Positions 13,276-26,937 of a DNA stretch of 64,000 bases are shown piece after piece (positions within the stretch are counted from its first letter, which is position 1; each line of letters starts with the position of its first letter). The notes under the pieces are model-generated. The model saw only the letters and a program-made list of their open reading frames with translations. It ran no database searches and was not told the DNA's origin. The stretch lies in assembly GCA_905182985.1 (NCBI GenBank), contig CAJJDN010000130.1:124897-188896 (forward strand), read 5' to 3'. The DNA is from Paramecium sonneborni. Taxonomy: Eukaryota; Ciliophora; Oligohymenophorea; Peniculida; Parameciidae. The translations under genes and the position numbers were made by a program.

Positions 13276-14620
13276 TCATTTCTCATAACAAGAAAAAATT
13301 AAGTAAAAAATTTATAATATTTTAAATATAATTTTTTATTAATCAATGCCTACCTCTTCTTGGGATGTTTTTCTTAGTTTTTTAGAGTACATTACATTAA
13401 TGCTCTTAAAAATGTTCCTATAATATTCAGTCAACAGATTTAATTAAATATGAAAATTATTTTCTTTAAGTGATTTTAATTCTGATTTGACTAATTTGAA
13501 ATTTATTAGATGTATGATTTTGCTTGTTTCTTAAAATTCATTTACAGTTTCTTATAATTTGATTTTTAAAGCTAATTTATTTGCTTCACATACTTTTTTT
13601 CTAATAATTTTTATTATTTTGTTTATTAATGTTATATTTTTTATCTAACTATTTTTAACTTAATCTGTCGTTTACTTTAATTATTTTTAGATAGAATTTA
13701 AAATTCTTCATCCTTTCTTTCCATTTTAAAAAATTTTATCTAAATCTTATGTAATTTAAATTTCTAAAACACAATTTGATATTTTATTGATTATATCCTT
13801 TTTATCATCTTTTTATGTTATAATTATTACTTATTTTAATATTTCTTATATGTTTTAAATGATCTAGTAAATTATCTTTCATAATACTAATTTTAAAGAG
13901 ATTCAATAATTTAATACTATTATTTTCTTATTATTTTGTTTTTTAGAACTTTGAAAATAATAATAAATTTAGCGTTAAATTTTATTTAGTAATTACTAAA
14001 TTTCATTTCATAGAAAATAAAAACAAAATTTAAATATTTTTATTTTTATTAAAAATTTTAGACCATTCTCAAAAAATCATGATTAAACAGTTTTTTAACA
14101 AAATTTTCACCTAAAGATTTATTTATACAGTTGTTATAATTTGTACTGAAAAAATAAAGTAGAATTATTAATAAGAATCTATTATTTATTAAGTTTATAA
14201 CTAACTATTTATGAAATTATCCAAAAAAAAAATTTACATTCTTTTTTAGACTTAATTTATATTTTTATCTAATTCATAAGTTAAAAAAGGAGTTAACAAC
14301 TACATCTATTGATAATGTTATTTTATAAATAAATCTTCTATTTATTAAATTAGTTAATTTCAATATTAATGCTTACAAGCTTATTTTTACTTATTTAAAC
14401 CTTCAATTGGTATATTTTTCTAATAATATTTTCTAGATACTTGCAAAATTTCATTTTTGATGTTAATACTATAATCAATTTGGTAATTTTCGTTTATTTC
14501 TATAAAAATACAATCTTTTTCCAGAAACAAGATTAAAAAGTTATTTAAGTGAACACAATTAACTTTAATGATTTTTTCTGAAAATACTTGAATCAAGATC
14601 TAAAAGTGCTATCATTTATC
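13276..14620 (-). pseudogene. minus-strand coding remnant, unrecognised
   Basis: Two minus-strand stretches are open for about 100-170 codons each and have coding-like residue use, for example ANKLALKIKLQETVNEF around 13.55-13.6 kb and a Lys-rich stretch around 14.1-14.6 kb. They lie in different frames, lack a plausible start, and could not be joined with introns of normal size. I therefore treat this as a decayed or badly sequenced gene. The segment with CEANKLALK has a faint likeness to residues CEMREDESSKLALKF of the gene at 41137-42665, which could be chance. Confidence 0.3.
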
Positions 14621-15246
14621 TAAAATTTTAAAACTTTCAGAAGAAGTATATTGGATATTGGATAAGGTATTATATTTGCATATAATTTAATCCAGATGTT
14701 TTATATATAATAAGTATCAATAACTCATTCATCTAAAATTTACATAACAATTATTATATAATTTAGTATATTAATCATGAATTTTTCGATTTCTACTACG
14801 TTGAATATTAAAATTATATTTGTTCTCCAATGCAATAATTAATGAATTTAAAGATGATTAAATTTTGAATATTTGGATAAATATTGTTTAAATTCAAAGA
14901 GAAATAAGGATAATCTCAAATTAGACCATAAAGTTGTGGAAATATTATTAAAGATCTAAAACCATTTAAATTTATTAAAAAAAAAATGAGAATAAATACA
15001 TAAATAACATATTAATAATAGTTTTGTTATGGAAGGAAGACTTGATTTTAGGATTGATTAAATGAGAATATAATTAATATATTTTACTTTAAATTTAGAT
15101 TAAATTAAGCGAGATGTTGATAAAAAGTTTAAAAGTCACAATTACAAGATTATTAATTTAAGTGTGATAATGTAATTTATTATTAATGTTTAATCTAAAG
15201 GGAATATATTTTAAATTGAGCGAAGTATATATTTATTTATTTATTC

Positions 15247-15909
15247 ATGCTTGATTAATAATGTTAGTATTTCACATCTGAACAATCTCATCAATATCTT
15301 TGTTAAAGAAGAGAGAATCGTCTATATCCAAAACAATATAGAGCAAAAAATAGACTTTTAAATTAACTATTAGATAGGATTGAAATAAAGCCTATGCCTT
15401 TTTAAATAATGTCTATTAGTAATATGGGCGATGTTAGTAAGGGTTATACAGAGAGTGATATAATTTAAGAAAATATAAAGGTACTTATTGATTAAGAACA
15501 TATTCAATTTCCACATAATGAATTATTAGAAAAAGCTAAACATTGTTGTAACTTATTAGAATGCTCAAAGGAAGAGATTTAGGATGTTGAAGGATTATCA
15601 TTATTATTTAGTTAAATTTTACAAATATTGTAGTAATCTAAATAAAAAAACTTGTATTTCATAAATTCACACAATTTGTAGGATGAAAATAAATAAAGAA
15701 AGTTAATTTATAATCCTGAAGCTTTAAATAATTTAATAAAAAAACTTAGATCAGGCAAAATATAATCTCAAACAAAATCCTTATTTAGATCAAGAATTTA
15801 AACATAATCAATTGGAAAATAGATCTAAAAGACTGAATTGAATGAATAATTAAGTGTTTAAGCTTTAAATTTATTGAAATAATTAAAGAAGAAGTAATTG
15901 AATAAATGA
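15247..15909 (+). CDS. unknown 220-aa protein
   Basis: Clean ATG-to-TGA frame of 221 codons without introns. The N-terminal part is basic (RRENRLYPKQYRAKNRL), the middle contains KAKHCCNLLECSKEEIQD, and the C-terminus is Gln/Lys/Leu-rich and probably helical. No family recognised, no signal peptide and no membrane segment. The last 142 nt overlap, on the opposite strand, the open frame that continues from the gene at 16530. Confidence 0.65.
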
Positions 15910-16530
15910 ATATATGTGTATTTAGCAATATCATTTTCTCGAACTACCTTCCCGTATATGATTTATTTTGTTTACACAATCTACTTGGTTTATAAGACTT
16001 TTAAATTTTCATTTAAACAAATCTTGTTCCCTTTTTATTTATTCTCTTTTTATTTAAAACAATAACATGCTTCTTCATTTTCATTTACAAATGTAATTGG
16101 AAGTTTGAATATTTTAAAATAAAAAAATAGATTCCAAAATTCAGTAGTATTTTAAAATTTTTAATCAAAAACTTTCAATTAGTCTAATTAAAAGTTTAAT
16201 TAATGAATGTTAAGTATTTCAAATTCTCCAACATCAAGAATAGTCATTTTTGGAATAAATAAATTTCCACAACCTTTTTTTTTTTGGACACTTAATTGAT
16301 TGATGTAAGTAATTTGGCACAATCTTATGAAGTATTTCTTAGATTTAAATTTATCTCTTGTAATAAGGACATTCATTTTCAAATAAAAACTATTTTTTAT
16401 TCAAATCATCATATTGATTTAATTACACATATTCTTTTTATTAGATTAAGTCTTCTAAATTTGGAATTTCTTTTTTTAAGTAAGTCGCCAATTCATAAAA
16501 TTCCTTGCTATCTAATAATGTCATAACCAT
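15768..16530 (-). CDS. unknown cysteine-containing protein with homopolymer frame break
   Basis: Reading from ATG 16530, a coding-like frame (LLDSKEFYELATYLKKEIPN...) runs to an 11-base A tract (plus-strand T run 16275-16285). There the frame shifts by one. With ten A the protein would continue as KCPKKKGCGNLFIPK and stay open to TGA 15768-15770, giving about 250 residues. Two Cys clusters (ECPYYKR and CPKKKGCGN) hint at a small zinc site, which is inference. The last 142 nt are antisense to the neighbouring gene, so the true C-terminus may be shorter. Upstream of the ATG another frame also looks coding, so the start is uncertain too. Confidence 0.45.
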
Positions 16531-16995
16531 ATTCTATAGGCTTATGTTTAGATAGCTGTTTATTTATCTCTAATATAATAGTAAGGAGTAAGATAAGGGA
16601 AAAATGATTACTTTTTATTAATTGTTAGTTAAGAATTATTTTAATAGCTTATATTAATAGTTTAAATATCGACAAATATTTTAGTATGAAGATTGCATTA
16701 ATGGATAATAAGAAATAAGATTTTAATTAAGAGATTGATTTTAAGTCTTCTATAAAATCTAAATGCCTTCTGGAATACAGTAATTACTTATGGAATGATT
16801 GTCATTAAATAAATTTTAATTATATTTCTACTTTTATGATTCTTTAAACAAAATGGATGTAAATCAAGTATTTCAGGAGTATAGGTCTATTCTAAGGGTG
16901 ATTTTCTATTTATTATTTTTAAATTATAATTATTACATCGAATTATTTATAATTGTTTTTTGCTAAATGTTAGAAATTATACAATATCTTATAAA
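16531..16995. other. unassigned stretch between two minus-strand frames
   Basis: Several short open frames with some coding flavour occur on both strands (for example minus-strand NHPQNRPILLKYLIYIHF), but none has a start, a stop and a consistent frame. It could be a decayed part joining the genes on either side. No RNA or repeat seen. Confidence 0.3.
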
Positions 16996-17655
16996 TCATG
17001 ATGTGGATCGTAGTCTTTTAAATATTATTGGAATATAATCTGTTTTTCTAGTATAACACAGTACATAACAAATATTCTATTCGGGCAAATAAGGACTCAT
17101 ATCAAAGCGCTCTTAATCTTTGATTTGAACCCAATCTGTCATTTGAATTTATTTCATTACATCTGCCTATTTCATTATTGGACACAAACTGTATTTGAAT
17201 TTAAATTGGATTTGACTTTCTCTGACTTCCACATTAATAAATACAATATTAGTTATTGGATCTTTATTTGGTTCATTATATATGCAAAGCAAATATAATT
17301 TTCCATTCCCTAATATATCTAACGATTCTTTTTATATCATATTTTATTCATTTTATTTTGTCATCTCTTTTTTTCGTTACGATTAAATTGATGTCAATAA
17401 CCCTATTAAATATTCAATCTATATACTTCTTTGATTTTTTAACATCGGAATCATTTTCTCTCCCAATCTAACCAAACAATAATTCAAAATCAAATTCTAA
17501 GCATTTTCTTAATTTTGTTATACTACAATTTCGTATTCATTACACTATATATAAAATTATAATAATTATTTTAATTTAAAATCTAATTCATATTCTTTCT
17601 AATTTCTAAAATCTACAATTATATATTCATCTATTAATTAATTCAATCTTCCATA
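16996..17655 (-). CDS. unknown protein, 5' end unresolved
   Basis: An open frame of 219 sense codons has strong coding character (YLPEQNICYVLCYTRKTDY, PITNIVFINVEVRE, EYIIVDFRNQKEYELDFK) and ends at TGA 16996-16998. Just upstream, at about 17655, all three frames meet TGA within 30 nt. No ATG lies in the frame until residue 80 or so, and no intron of usual size reaches a better start. The gene is therefore either truncated, broken or misread at its 5' end. No family recognised; the second half has alternating strand-like segments that could be a beta-sandwich. Confidence 0.45.
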
Positions 17656-18121
17656 TCAATTATTTAATTTATTAATGTAAATTAATTAATTCTATTCTAC
17701 AAACTCTCCTTTATTCATATTTACAATAAAAATTACACTAATTGACCTATTAATTTTATTATTCCTTTTTAAAAAATATATTTTCTTATTAGGTTAAAAT
17801 TCTTTTAAAATAAATATTTTATATTAAATCAATCATAAATAGTTTATCCAATATTAATGAATGAATTTCTTAAGATTTAAAAAAATATTCAATTAATTCT
17901 AATATTTAGATATTTCATTTTCCATTCTTGACAATTTTTATTATTATTATAAAAAGAATTAACTATAGATTTCAACAACAAAAGTTAAAACTGATTTTAA
18001 TGCTTTAATTGAATATTATATCTGTTTAATAATCTTTTTTTATGAATATAATTTATAGATAAATTTTTTTTGTTTCATTGAAAGTCTGAGATAAATAGAT
18101 TCATCAATTATATAATTATTT
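17656..18121. other. AT-rich intergenic stretch
   Basis: 466 nt of very AT-rich sequence between the start-less minus-strand ORF and the plus-strand gene at 18122. It should contain the promoter of the latter. I see no defined element. Confidence 0.5.
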
Positions 18122-18835
18122 ATGCAAGATTAAGTTTTTAAAGCCATTTATTTGTCTTAGAATCAATTCAATGAACTATTTAGTGATTCTTTACAAGAAT
18201 CTTCAATCTTAGATGATCATCAAAATTATGATAACCATTTTCCAAATTAAGATTCATTAGCTGATTTACCTCTAGAGTTTAGTTTTTCTGCACTACATTT
18301 GATTAATTCCTAAAAATCTATAAATGATGTTTAAAATAAAGAAAAGCCTCCAACTAATGTTTTAATCAGCAAGGAATAATATTAATTGATTATGTTGAAA
18401 ATGGAACAGAATAAAAAATTGAGTGAATAAAACTAATAAATGATCAAAGAGAACTAAGAATAAATCTAAAAACGTAAAAAACTTGAAGATTAGAATGCTG
18501 CAATGCTAGATTAAAACTTTTAAATTAAGAGAGAAATATAAGAAATGAAACAAAAATTATTTATTTGTTAGAGTGCTATAACATTAAGAAAGGATAAATA
18601 AATTAATGAATTAAGAAATCAATATAAAGAGCTTTAGGTTAAAGCAGCAAATAAATAAGACACATAATAATCAACAATTCTTACAGAAAACAGTACTGTA
18701 GACTCTGATAAATCCAATTCCTATTATTGTAATACAAGTAGATTAGTAAGAGTTGATCAAAGCTCTTCTCATCATTAAACAAAAAAACCTTATAGAAGCA
18801 GAAACAATTCTTTTGTAAAAATCGTTAAAAATTGA
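18122..18835 (+). CDS. 237-aa coiled-coil protein
   Basis: One exon of 238 codons. Residues 1-80 are acidic and Ser-rich. Residues 95-185 form a strong coiled coil (QLIMLKMEQNKKLSEQ and on, rich in Gln, Lys and Glu). The tail is Ser/Arg-rich and basic (KPYRSRNNSFVKIVKN). No enzymatic domain. Probably structural, for example cytoskeletal or basal-body, but nothing in the context proves that. Confidence 0.75.
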
Positions 18836-19568
18836 TTTCCATTATCAGAATTCTTTGATTTTTGTTTTTTTCGTAGAAATTTTATCTATTTCAATCCAAA
18901 GTGTAATAAACATCCTTCAATGATATAAAAAAAATATCAGAAAATTCGATTATAATTAATACATTTATACTTTTTTTTAATTAATTTATAAAAAGAAATA
19001 GCTCTCAAAAGTAAGAAAGAATTAGATTTTCTTAATAAGTCCAAGAAGCAATTAATCAATTTTACGTATAATTCGTATAATATAATTCTTATTCGATTTA
19101 TTCATTATAAATCTATTTAGAATGATATTTTTTATTTCTTACAAATTATTTTTAAGATGAATTTTATTTATCCATTATTATGTTTATTTAATTTTTTAAC
19201 TATTATTGAAATGTAAAATTAATTTATCTGATATATTCAAAATTTTATTGATTGTATTAATCACATTATTTAATTGGTTTTATTCTTTAATAAGTATTTT
19301 ATTATCTAAATTTTACTATAATATTCTCTCTTTATCATGAAAAATAACCAAAAAAACATTTCTAAAATAATTTTATAGCATAATTTTAAAAATTAAATTT
19401 GAAGTATAAAAGAAATAACAAACCATATCAATTTATTTAATAGAAGGCTTTTTAAGATAAATAAAAAATATTGTCTTAGAGAAAATATTTATGAGAATGA
19501 TTTAAACATGAGACTAATTTAAAAAGTTGATATAAAATAATTTAAAATCTCTTGAATTTTAGAGAAAA
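18836..19568. other. AT-rich intergenic stretch
   Basis: 733 nt between the 3' ends of two convergent genes. Very AT-rich, with stops in all frames. No gene, RNA or repeat recognised. Confidence 0.5.
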
Positions 19569-21698
19569 TCACGAATTATATATATATTTAAGTAATTCAT
19601 TTTATCTTGGCTTAAATTAAATAGCCTTTTAAAAATTTAAAAATGACTACTTAAATGATTTCATATCATAAAAGATTATGGCTCTACAATTAATAGCTTC
19701 ATATGATCTTTAATCTTAAATTAGAATCTCATCTAATTTCTTAAGAGCAGATTTATTTTTTCCAAGTTTATGTAATGAATTTGCTATACTTAATATTCAA
19801 TAATTACCTAAAGCTAACAAAAATTATTTTGAATTTGGGTATTTTAATAAGTATTATTTATAAATCTTAATTGATAATTAATATTCTTTTCTTGTATAAT
19901 GTATATATCCTAATCCAAAGTAAGCCTCATTAAAAAGATTATTTATTTCAATTGCCTTTTCATAAGCTAATATAGCTTCTGTATATTTTTGAAGATGAAA
20001 ATAGGAATGACCTTATAAAAGATAAATAAGTTCATTTTCAGGTGTAAAATTAAGTATTTTTTAAAATAAAATTTAAGCTTTATCATTTTAATTTAATTAT
20101 TTCAGAGTAAGACCTTTTTAATAAATTGCCTCAATATACCTAGGTTAAATACGTATAATTTCATCAAAACATTATAAAGCAGAAGTATATCGATTCATTT
20201 AAATAAATGAGAGTCCTTTATTATATAGAGCCTCAATATTTTTTGGATCTAATTCTAAAATTTTATTTAAAATGTAAATTGATGCATCATACAATTATAA
20301 ATGTTAAAGAAGTAAACTCAATTATTAATAAGACTATTGATCATGAATTTCTTTATATAGGAAAATAGATTCTTTATACTGTTATAAACTTTCATAAGCT
20401 TTAGCTAATTCTAGTTTAGATTATGTAAAGTTGGAATTAAGATTGATACTTTTTTAAAATGATTTTATTGCTAAATGAAATTCTTTTAATAAACAATAAA
20501 TGCGACCTTATTTATAATAACTTTAATAATTTGTTGGTTTTTCAATAAATTACTACCGATATTAAATAACAGCTGGATGTTACAGATTTTAATCTTCAAT
20601 AATCCACAATCCTCCTAATGCAATAACCTTTTCAAAACAGTTTGCAAGTTCAGTAATGTTATCTAAAAAGTAGTAATTGATTCCCAAATTATACCAATAC
20701 TCTGGTTTGTCTGATTTTAACTTTATTGCTTTTTTAAAATGCTCTGAGGATTTATAATAAGATTTTAACTACATTTGTATTAAACCTTAATTAAATAAAA
20801 CCTCATGGGTTGCTTGGCATTTACTATAATGAAGTAATGCTTTATCCAAAATTCCTAATTTTTAATAAACTAAACCCAAATTAAATTTTGCTTGTTGATT
20901 TTGCGGATTTCTGTTGAGTGATTATTTGAAGTTTTTTAAAGCTTCCTTATAATCAGAGTTTTATAAAAATATTACACCTTTATTAAAATATGGCATAGAA
21001 TTATGAGGTTGAAGAAGGATACATTTTTCAAAACAAACTTAAGCTTTTTCTATATCATTAAGTTCAAAATAAATTAAACCTTTACTATAAATAGCTTTAT
21101 AATTGAGACCATCAATGCGTAGAATTTTTTCATAGTTTTTTAAAGCTTTTTTATACAGTTTAAGATCATAAAATATATCACCAAGTTTTTGAATGGCAAT
21201 AATATATTTAGGATCTAACTTAATAGCTTAAACAAGATTTTAAAGAGCTGTTACAAAACAATTTTTCTAATAATGAGCAACTCCTAATTAATAATAGATC
21301 TCTTTTCTATCATTGAAATATGTTTATGCTGTGTTATAACATTCTATAGCTTTATCAATTTGATTTAATGCAAGATGAGCATTTCCTTTATCAAAATAAA
21401 TATTGATATGATTTGTTTAAAGTAAGGCTTATTCATAACAATGTAAAGCATGAATATATTATTCTTTTTGGAAATAAAGCAATCCTAAGATTAAATATTA
21501 AATTAAACCTTTTTAATGAAAAACAATAGGACTTTTTGGGTTTAATTCTAATGCATAATCATATTGTTGAAGTGCTTTAAAACCCATTCCCATTTCAGCA
21601 AGTGCCTGACCTAGATAATGAAAATGAATTTACCGTAATGAACTAATTAAACAAGTTTTGAAGAATCAACAGAAAGGGAAGGTAATCTTTTTTACATA
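19569..21698 (-). CDS. TPR-repeat protein, 709 aa
   Basis: Single exon of 710 codons. From about residue 25 to the end it is built of tetratricopeptide repeats of 34 residues with the usual W/L-G-Y-A-F-A-P pattern, for example LGQALAEMGMGFKALQQYDY, ALNQIDKAIECYNTAQ and NKGLSFIQMNRYTSALQCFD; I estimate 16-18 units. No catalytic domain is attached, so it is probably a scaffold. Such TPR-only proteins are abundant in Paramecium and include ciliary transport and assembly factors, but the exact role cannot be told. It starts 21 nt after the stop of the zinc-finger gene on the same strand. Confidence 0.88.
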
Positions 21699-21719
21699 AA
21701 TAGTTAATAATATAATATA

Positions 21720-22470
21720 TCATCTTTTAAAGTTTCTTTTTTTACAACCTGGAATATGTCTTTCAGCAGCTTATTCACTAAATTTACGACCACAAGCAGG
21801 ACATTCAACTAAATCATCTTAAGGTTGAATATCTACAGTTCCTCCTTCTTTTGCAGCATTTATCATTTATCTAAATGCTTCTGATTGTTTTTTCCATTTT
21901 GGATCTCCATTTTAAGCCATCTATTTTTTTTTTTCAATTATTTTATCTTTAACTTATCCCTATTTCTCTAATTTTGCTTATTCTTAATATGCTTATCTAT
22001 GTGCTTTTGAATTAAATTCTTTCCTTTTTGATTAAAACACCTTTTTACACACTTTAATATGTTTATCTAAGGCATTTTCCTTAAATTTTCTACCACAACC
22101 TTCTGGACATTCTTATAAATCAGCATCATCATCTTCTTCAAGAGGTGGAATTGAATTTGTTTGATTTTTCTTAGCTACAGCTGGTAATTCATCTATTGGA
22201 TTTAATACTTTATTATTATTATTATTATTATATGTTGACTATTATAGTTATTATTATTTCCTGGGTTAAGGTTTATTATATTATTCTGTTGTCTATTAAG
22301 CTTACTTATATTAATCTATGATTGGATCTTATTATGCTCTTTCTCTTTTATCAAATTAAGGTTAAGAATTATGTTAAGAGTATTTATATTATTATGTAGG
22401 TTAGGATTATTATTATTTTAGCGGAGATTAAGATTAAATATTTTAATTATAATTGTATTAATTATTATTA

Positions 22471-22551
<81 letters not shown>

Positions 22552-23381
22552 GATTATATATTTATATTCTAATTTAAATTCTAATTTCCATATAGATTAT
22601 ATTAGTTATATTAATTTGACTAAGTTGACTATTATTATTAATTATAATTGTAATTATTATAAAGATTATTTTGATTATTATTATTTTGCCATTATTAATT
22701 ATTGCCATACAATCCATTATTAGAGTAATTATTATTATAATTCATGAAATCATATTTATTTTGCAATGAAATAGGTTATTATGTGAAATCATAATTGTTA
22801 TTTTACTAATAACCATAGGATTATTTTTTGGATAATACATCATCATAATATTTAGGAGGTTATTATATTAATTATTATTGTTATTGTCGCTTGTTTAATT
22901 ATTGTTCATAATAACTTTAAGGAGCATTGTTATTATTTAGGTTATTATTTTTTTTATATGGATCATCTTTGTATTTTGAGAGTTGATCATAGTAATTGAG
23001 TCTATTGATGGCATTCATTCCTAGATAAGGATCATTTTTATTAGGATTTTGAGTAGGGACAACTTATTATTGTTTATATTGTTATAATTATTGGTAATTG
23101 AGAGTGCGTGGATCAGAAATCTTAGGTTAAGAGCTGGATTGCATTTGATTTTACTATTGTTGTTTCAAAGTATAAAAGTCGTAGTCACTTTTAGGATAAA
23201 GAGGTGATTATGATGGTTTGGTAGGTTGTGTATGTGGATAACCGTCTAAGGGTTGATTAGTTCCCTATTACCAAGTATCACGATTGCTCATCTTTGCTTT
23301 AAGTAGTTTCAATTGGTTAGAGACTTGTTCATTTGATACAGCCATCTAACCTGTACGAGATAGGTTGGATCCCTAATACAT
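21720..23381 (-). CDS. C2HC zinc-finger protein, ZC2HC1 family
   Basis: 553 residues in one exon from ATG 23381. The N-terminal two thirds are Asn/Gln/Tyr-rich and low complexity, including the pure TAA polyglutamine tract at 22473-22550. The C-terminal third carries two C2HC fingers of the ZC2HC1 (FAM164) type: CPEGCGRKFKENALDKHIKVC and, about 80 residues on, CPACGRKFSEQAAERHIPGC near the C-terminus, separated by a charged helix (AKLEKQGQVKDKIIEKKKQ). In animals and ciliates proteins of this type are linked to cilia and centrioles; here that is inference. The frame stays open upstream of the ATG for about 20 residues, so a slightly longer start is possible. Confidence 0.85.
22473..22550 (-). 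repeat. 26 consecutive TAA codons (polyglutamine)
   Basis: A pure trinucleotide tract that, in the frame of the surrounding zinc-finger gene, reads as 26 TAA codons in a row. With TAA as Gln this is a polyglutamine tract; under the standard code it would be 26 stops. It is flanked by further Gln/Asn-rich sequence. Confidence 0.9.
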
Positions 23382-23538
23382 TTTATTATAATTAAAATGG
23401 GGAATGTGCAATTCATCATTAATTTATCACAATATCTAAGAATTTCCATTTCACAATTCCTATCTTCATTGAATTATTAACATGCTATCCAAATTTAACA
23501 AGAAGCAGTACAAAAATATAAATATATATTAAATTTTA
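23382..23538. promoter_or_regulatory. shared divergent promoter region
   Basis: 157 nt between the start of the minus-strand zinc-finger gene and the start of the plus-strand kinase. It must hold both promoters. No motif identified. Confidence 0.4.
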
Positions 23539-24697
<1,159 letters not shown>

Positions 24698-24741
24698 ATT
24701 TACTTGTTATTTGATCATATACTTATTTATAATTAACAGAA

Positions 24742-25030
24742 ATGAATTAACCTTAAAGAAGTCTTTCATATTTGGGAATGTCTAAATCTCGTATTCTGTA
24801 TATCATTTATAAAGAGACTATATACCTGAATAGAATAGAACATCTAGTGCATTTTATAAAAGAGATGAGCTAAGCCGGTTAGATTAATAATTAGCCAAAT
24901 ATGAAGAGTTTAAGAGAAATTACAAGAGAAATGAATAAAAATATTCTTATTTCTAATAATAGCCTAAGGATTTGAATTAATCCTTTGTGGAAGAACGATA
25001 CTAAAATTCTTATAATTATCGACCTAATTA
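24742..25030 (+). CDS. 5' part of the gene completed at 25945-26468 (duplicate)
   Basis: First copy of the coiled-coil gene that follows the kinase, cut by the N at 25031. See 25945-26468 for the complete gene. Confidence 0.6.
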
Positions 25031-25031
25031 N

Positions 25032-25900
<869 letters not shown>

Positions 25901-25944
25901 ATTTACTTGTTATTTGATCATATACTTATTTATAATTAACAGAA

Positions 25945-26468
25945 ATGAATTAACCTTAAAGAAGTCTTTCATATTTGGGAATGTCTAAATCTCGTATTCT
26001 GTATATCATTTATAAAGAGACTATATACCTGAATAGAATAGAACATCTAGTGCATTTTATAAAAGAGATGAGCTAAGCCGGTTAGATTAATAATTAGCCA
26101 AATATGAAGAGTTTAAGAGAAATTACAAGAGAAATGAATAAAAATATTCTTATTTCTAATAATAGCCTAAGGATTTGAATTAATCCTTTGTGGAAGAACG
26201 ATACTAAAATTCTTATAATTATCGACCTAATTATAATAATAAGCATTTATAAACATAGCAATATGATTACGATAGAGAAGTTTACTAAAAGGAAACGAAT
26301 AAAGAATCGCCAATAAAAGTGGAACTAAGTTATACTGCCCCTAATAGTACCAAAAGAGGAGTTATTTCTGATACAGCTGCTTATTTAAGGGAAAGGGAGA
26401 AGATTATGAATTCGTTTATGACTGAATAAGAAATTGAGAGAATTAAAAGAATTTACTTTAGGAAATGA
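25945..26468 (+). CDS. 165-aa coiled-coil protein
   Basis: Starts 44 nt after the kinase stop in the second copy. One intron (my best choice 25994-26019, 26 nt, ending in GAG) gives 166 codons. The protein is charged and Gln/Tyr/Asn-rich, with a helical stretch (ELSRLDQQLAKYEEFKRNY) and an acidic/basic C-terminus (REREKIMNSFMTEQEIERI). No family recognised. A longer 41-nt intron ending in TAG also keeps the frame, so the first 20 residues are uncertain. Confidence 0.6.
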
Positions 26469-26486
26469 TATATGATATAAATCTAA

Positions 26487-26919
26487 TCATTTGAGTATGT
26501 TAAATGAGGTTTTACCTAAAATTTTTTAACATTTTGGACAATTATGTCTAATATCTTTGCAATCGTCTAAACAACAAGGAATACAAGACACACAAAAAAA
26601 TCCAAATGAGCAAATGAATAGAAGGAATCCAACAAAAATAGTGGATTTACCTGAATGATGAGTAAGTACGGTTTGAACCTTCTAACAAAATAATAAATAC
26701 TTTATTTTGGCATCCAGAACAAATGATCAAAACTGGATTAATATGACCATCTCCAGAGACTTAAGTAGAAGATACTAATTTAATATCCTCTAATGTGATT
26801 ATTTTAGGTAATGTGCAAGTTAGGTTTTTATCTTCTATGATGTTTGGTTGATAAAACTAGGCATTTCTAGTAATATGAAATTCGAGTGCATCTTAATTGG
26901 TTTTTTGAATATGTTTCAT
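26487..26919 (-). CDS. LITAF-domain membrane protein
   Basis: 137 residues with one 19-nt intron (26651-26669, CAG acceptor). The C-terminal 80 residues are a LITAF domain: a first CxxC (CSGC), a hydrophobic segment (IFVGFLLFICSFGFF) that dips into the membrane, then HNCPKCQKILG as the second zinc half. In known members the two cysteine pairs bind one zinc and the protein sits on the cytosolic face of late endosomes or the plasma membrane. The first 55 residues are not conserved. It begins 18 nt after the stop of the CCDC17-like gene on the same strand. Confidence 0.85.
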
Positions 26920-26937
26920 AAAATAATATATATATAA

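Larger units (their letters stand above)
11869..15246. other. gene-poor AT-rich region with coding remnants
   Basis: About 3.4 kb between two clear genes. It holds one open frame that could be a small gene (12269-12721) and a stretch with minus-strand coding character but no workable start (13276-14620), both listed separately. The rest (11869-12268, 12722-13275, 14621-15246) has stop codons in all frames and very low complexity; I see no RNA gene or repeat array there. Confidence 0.5.

Noticed and set aside
16600..17115. Plus-strand gene beginning MDVNQVFQEYRS
   Set aside because: It is open for about 85 codons but antisense to the more convincing minus-strand frame at 16996-17655 over part of its length, and has no consistent upstream or downstream continuation.
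22440..22560. Microsatellite in non-coding DNA or CRISPR-like array
   Set aside because: The tract is in frame within the zinc-finger gene and encodes polyglutamine; there are no spacers.
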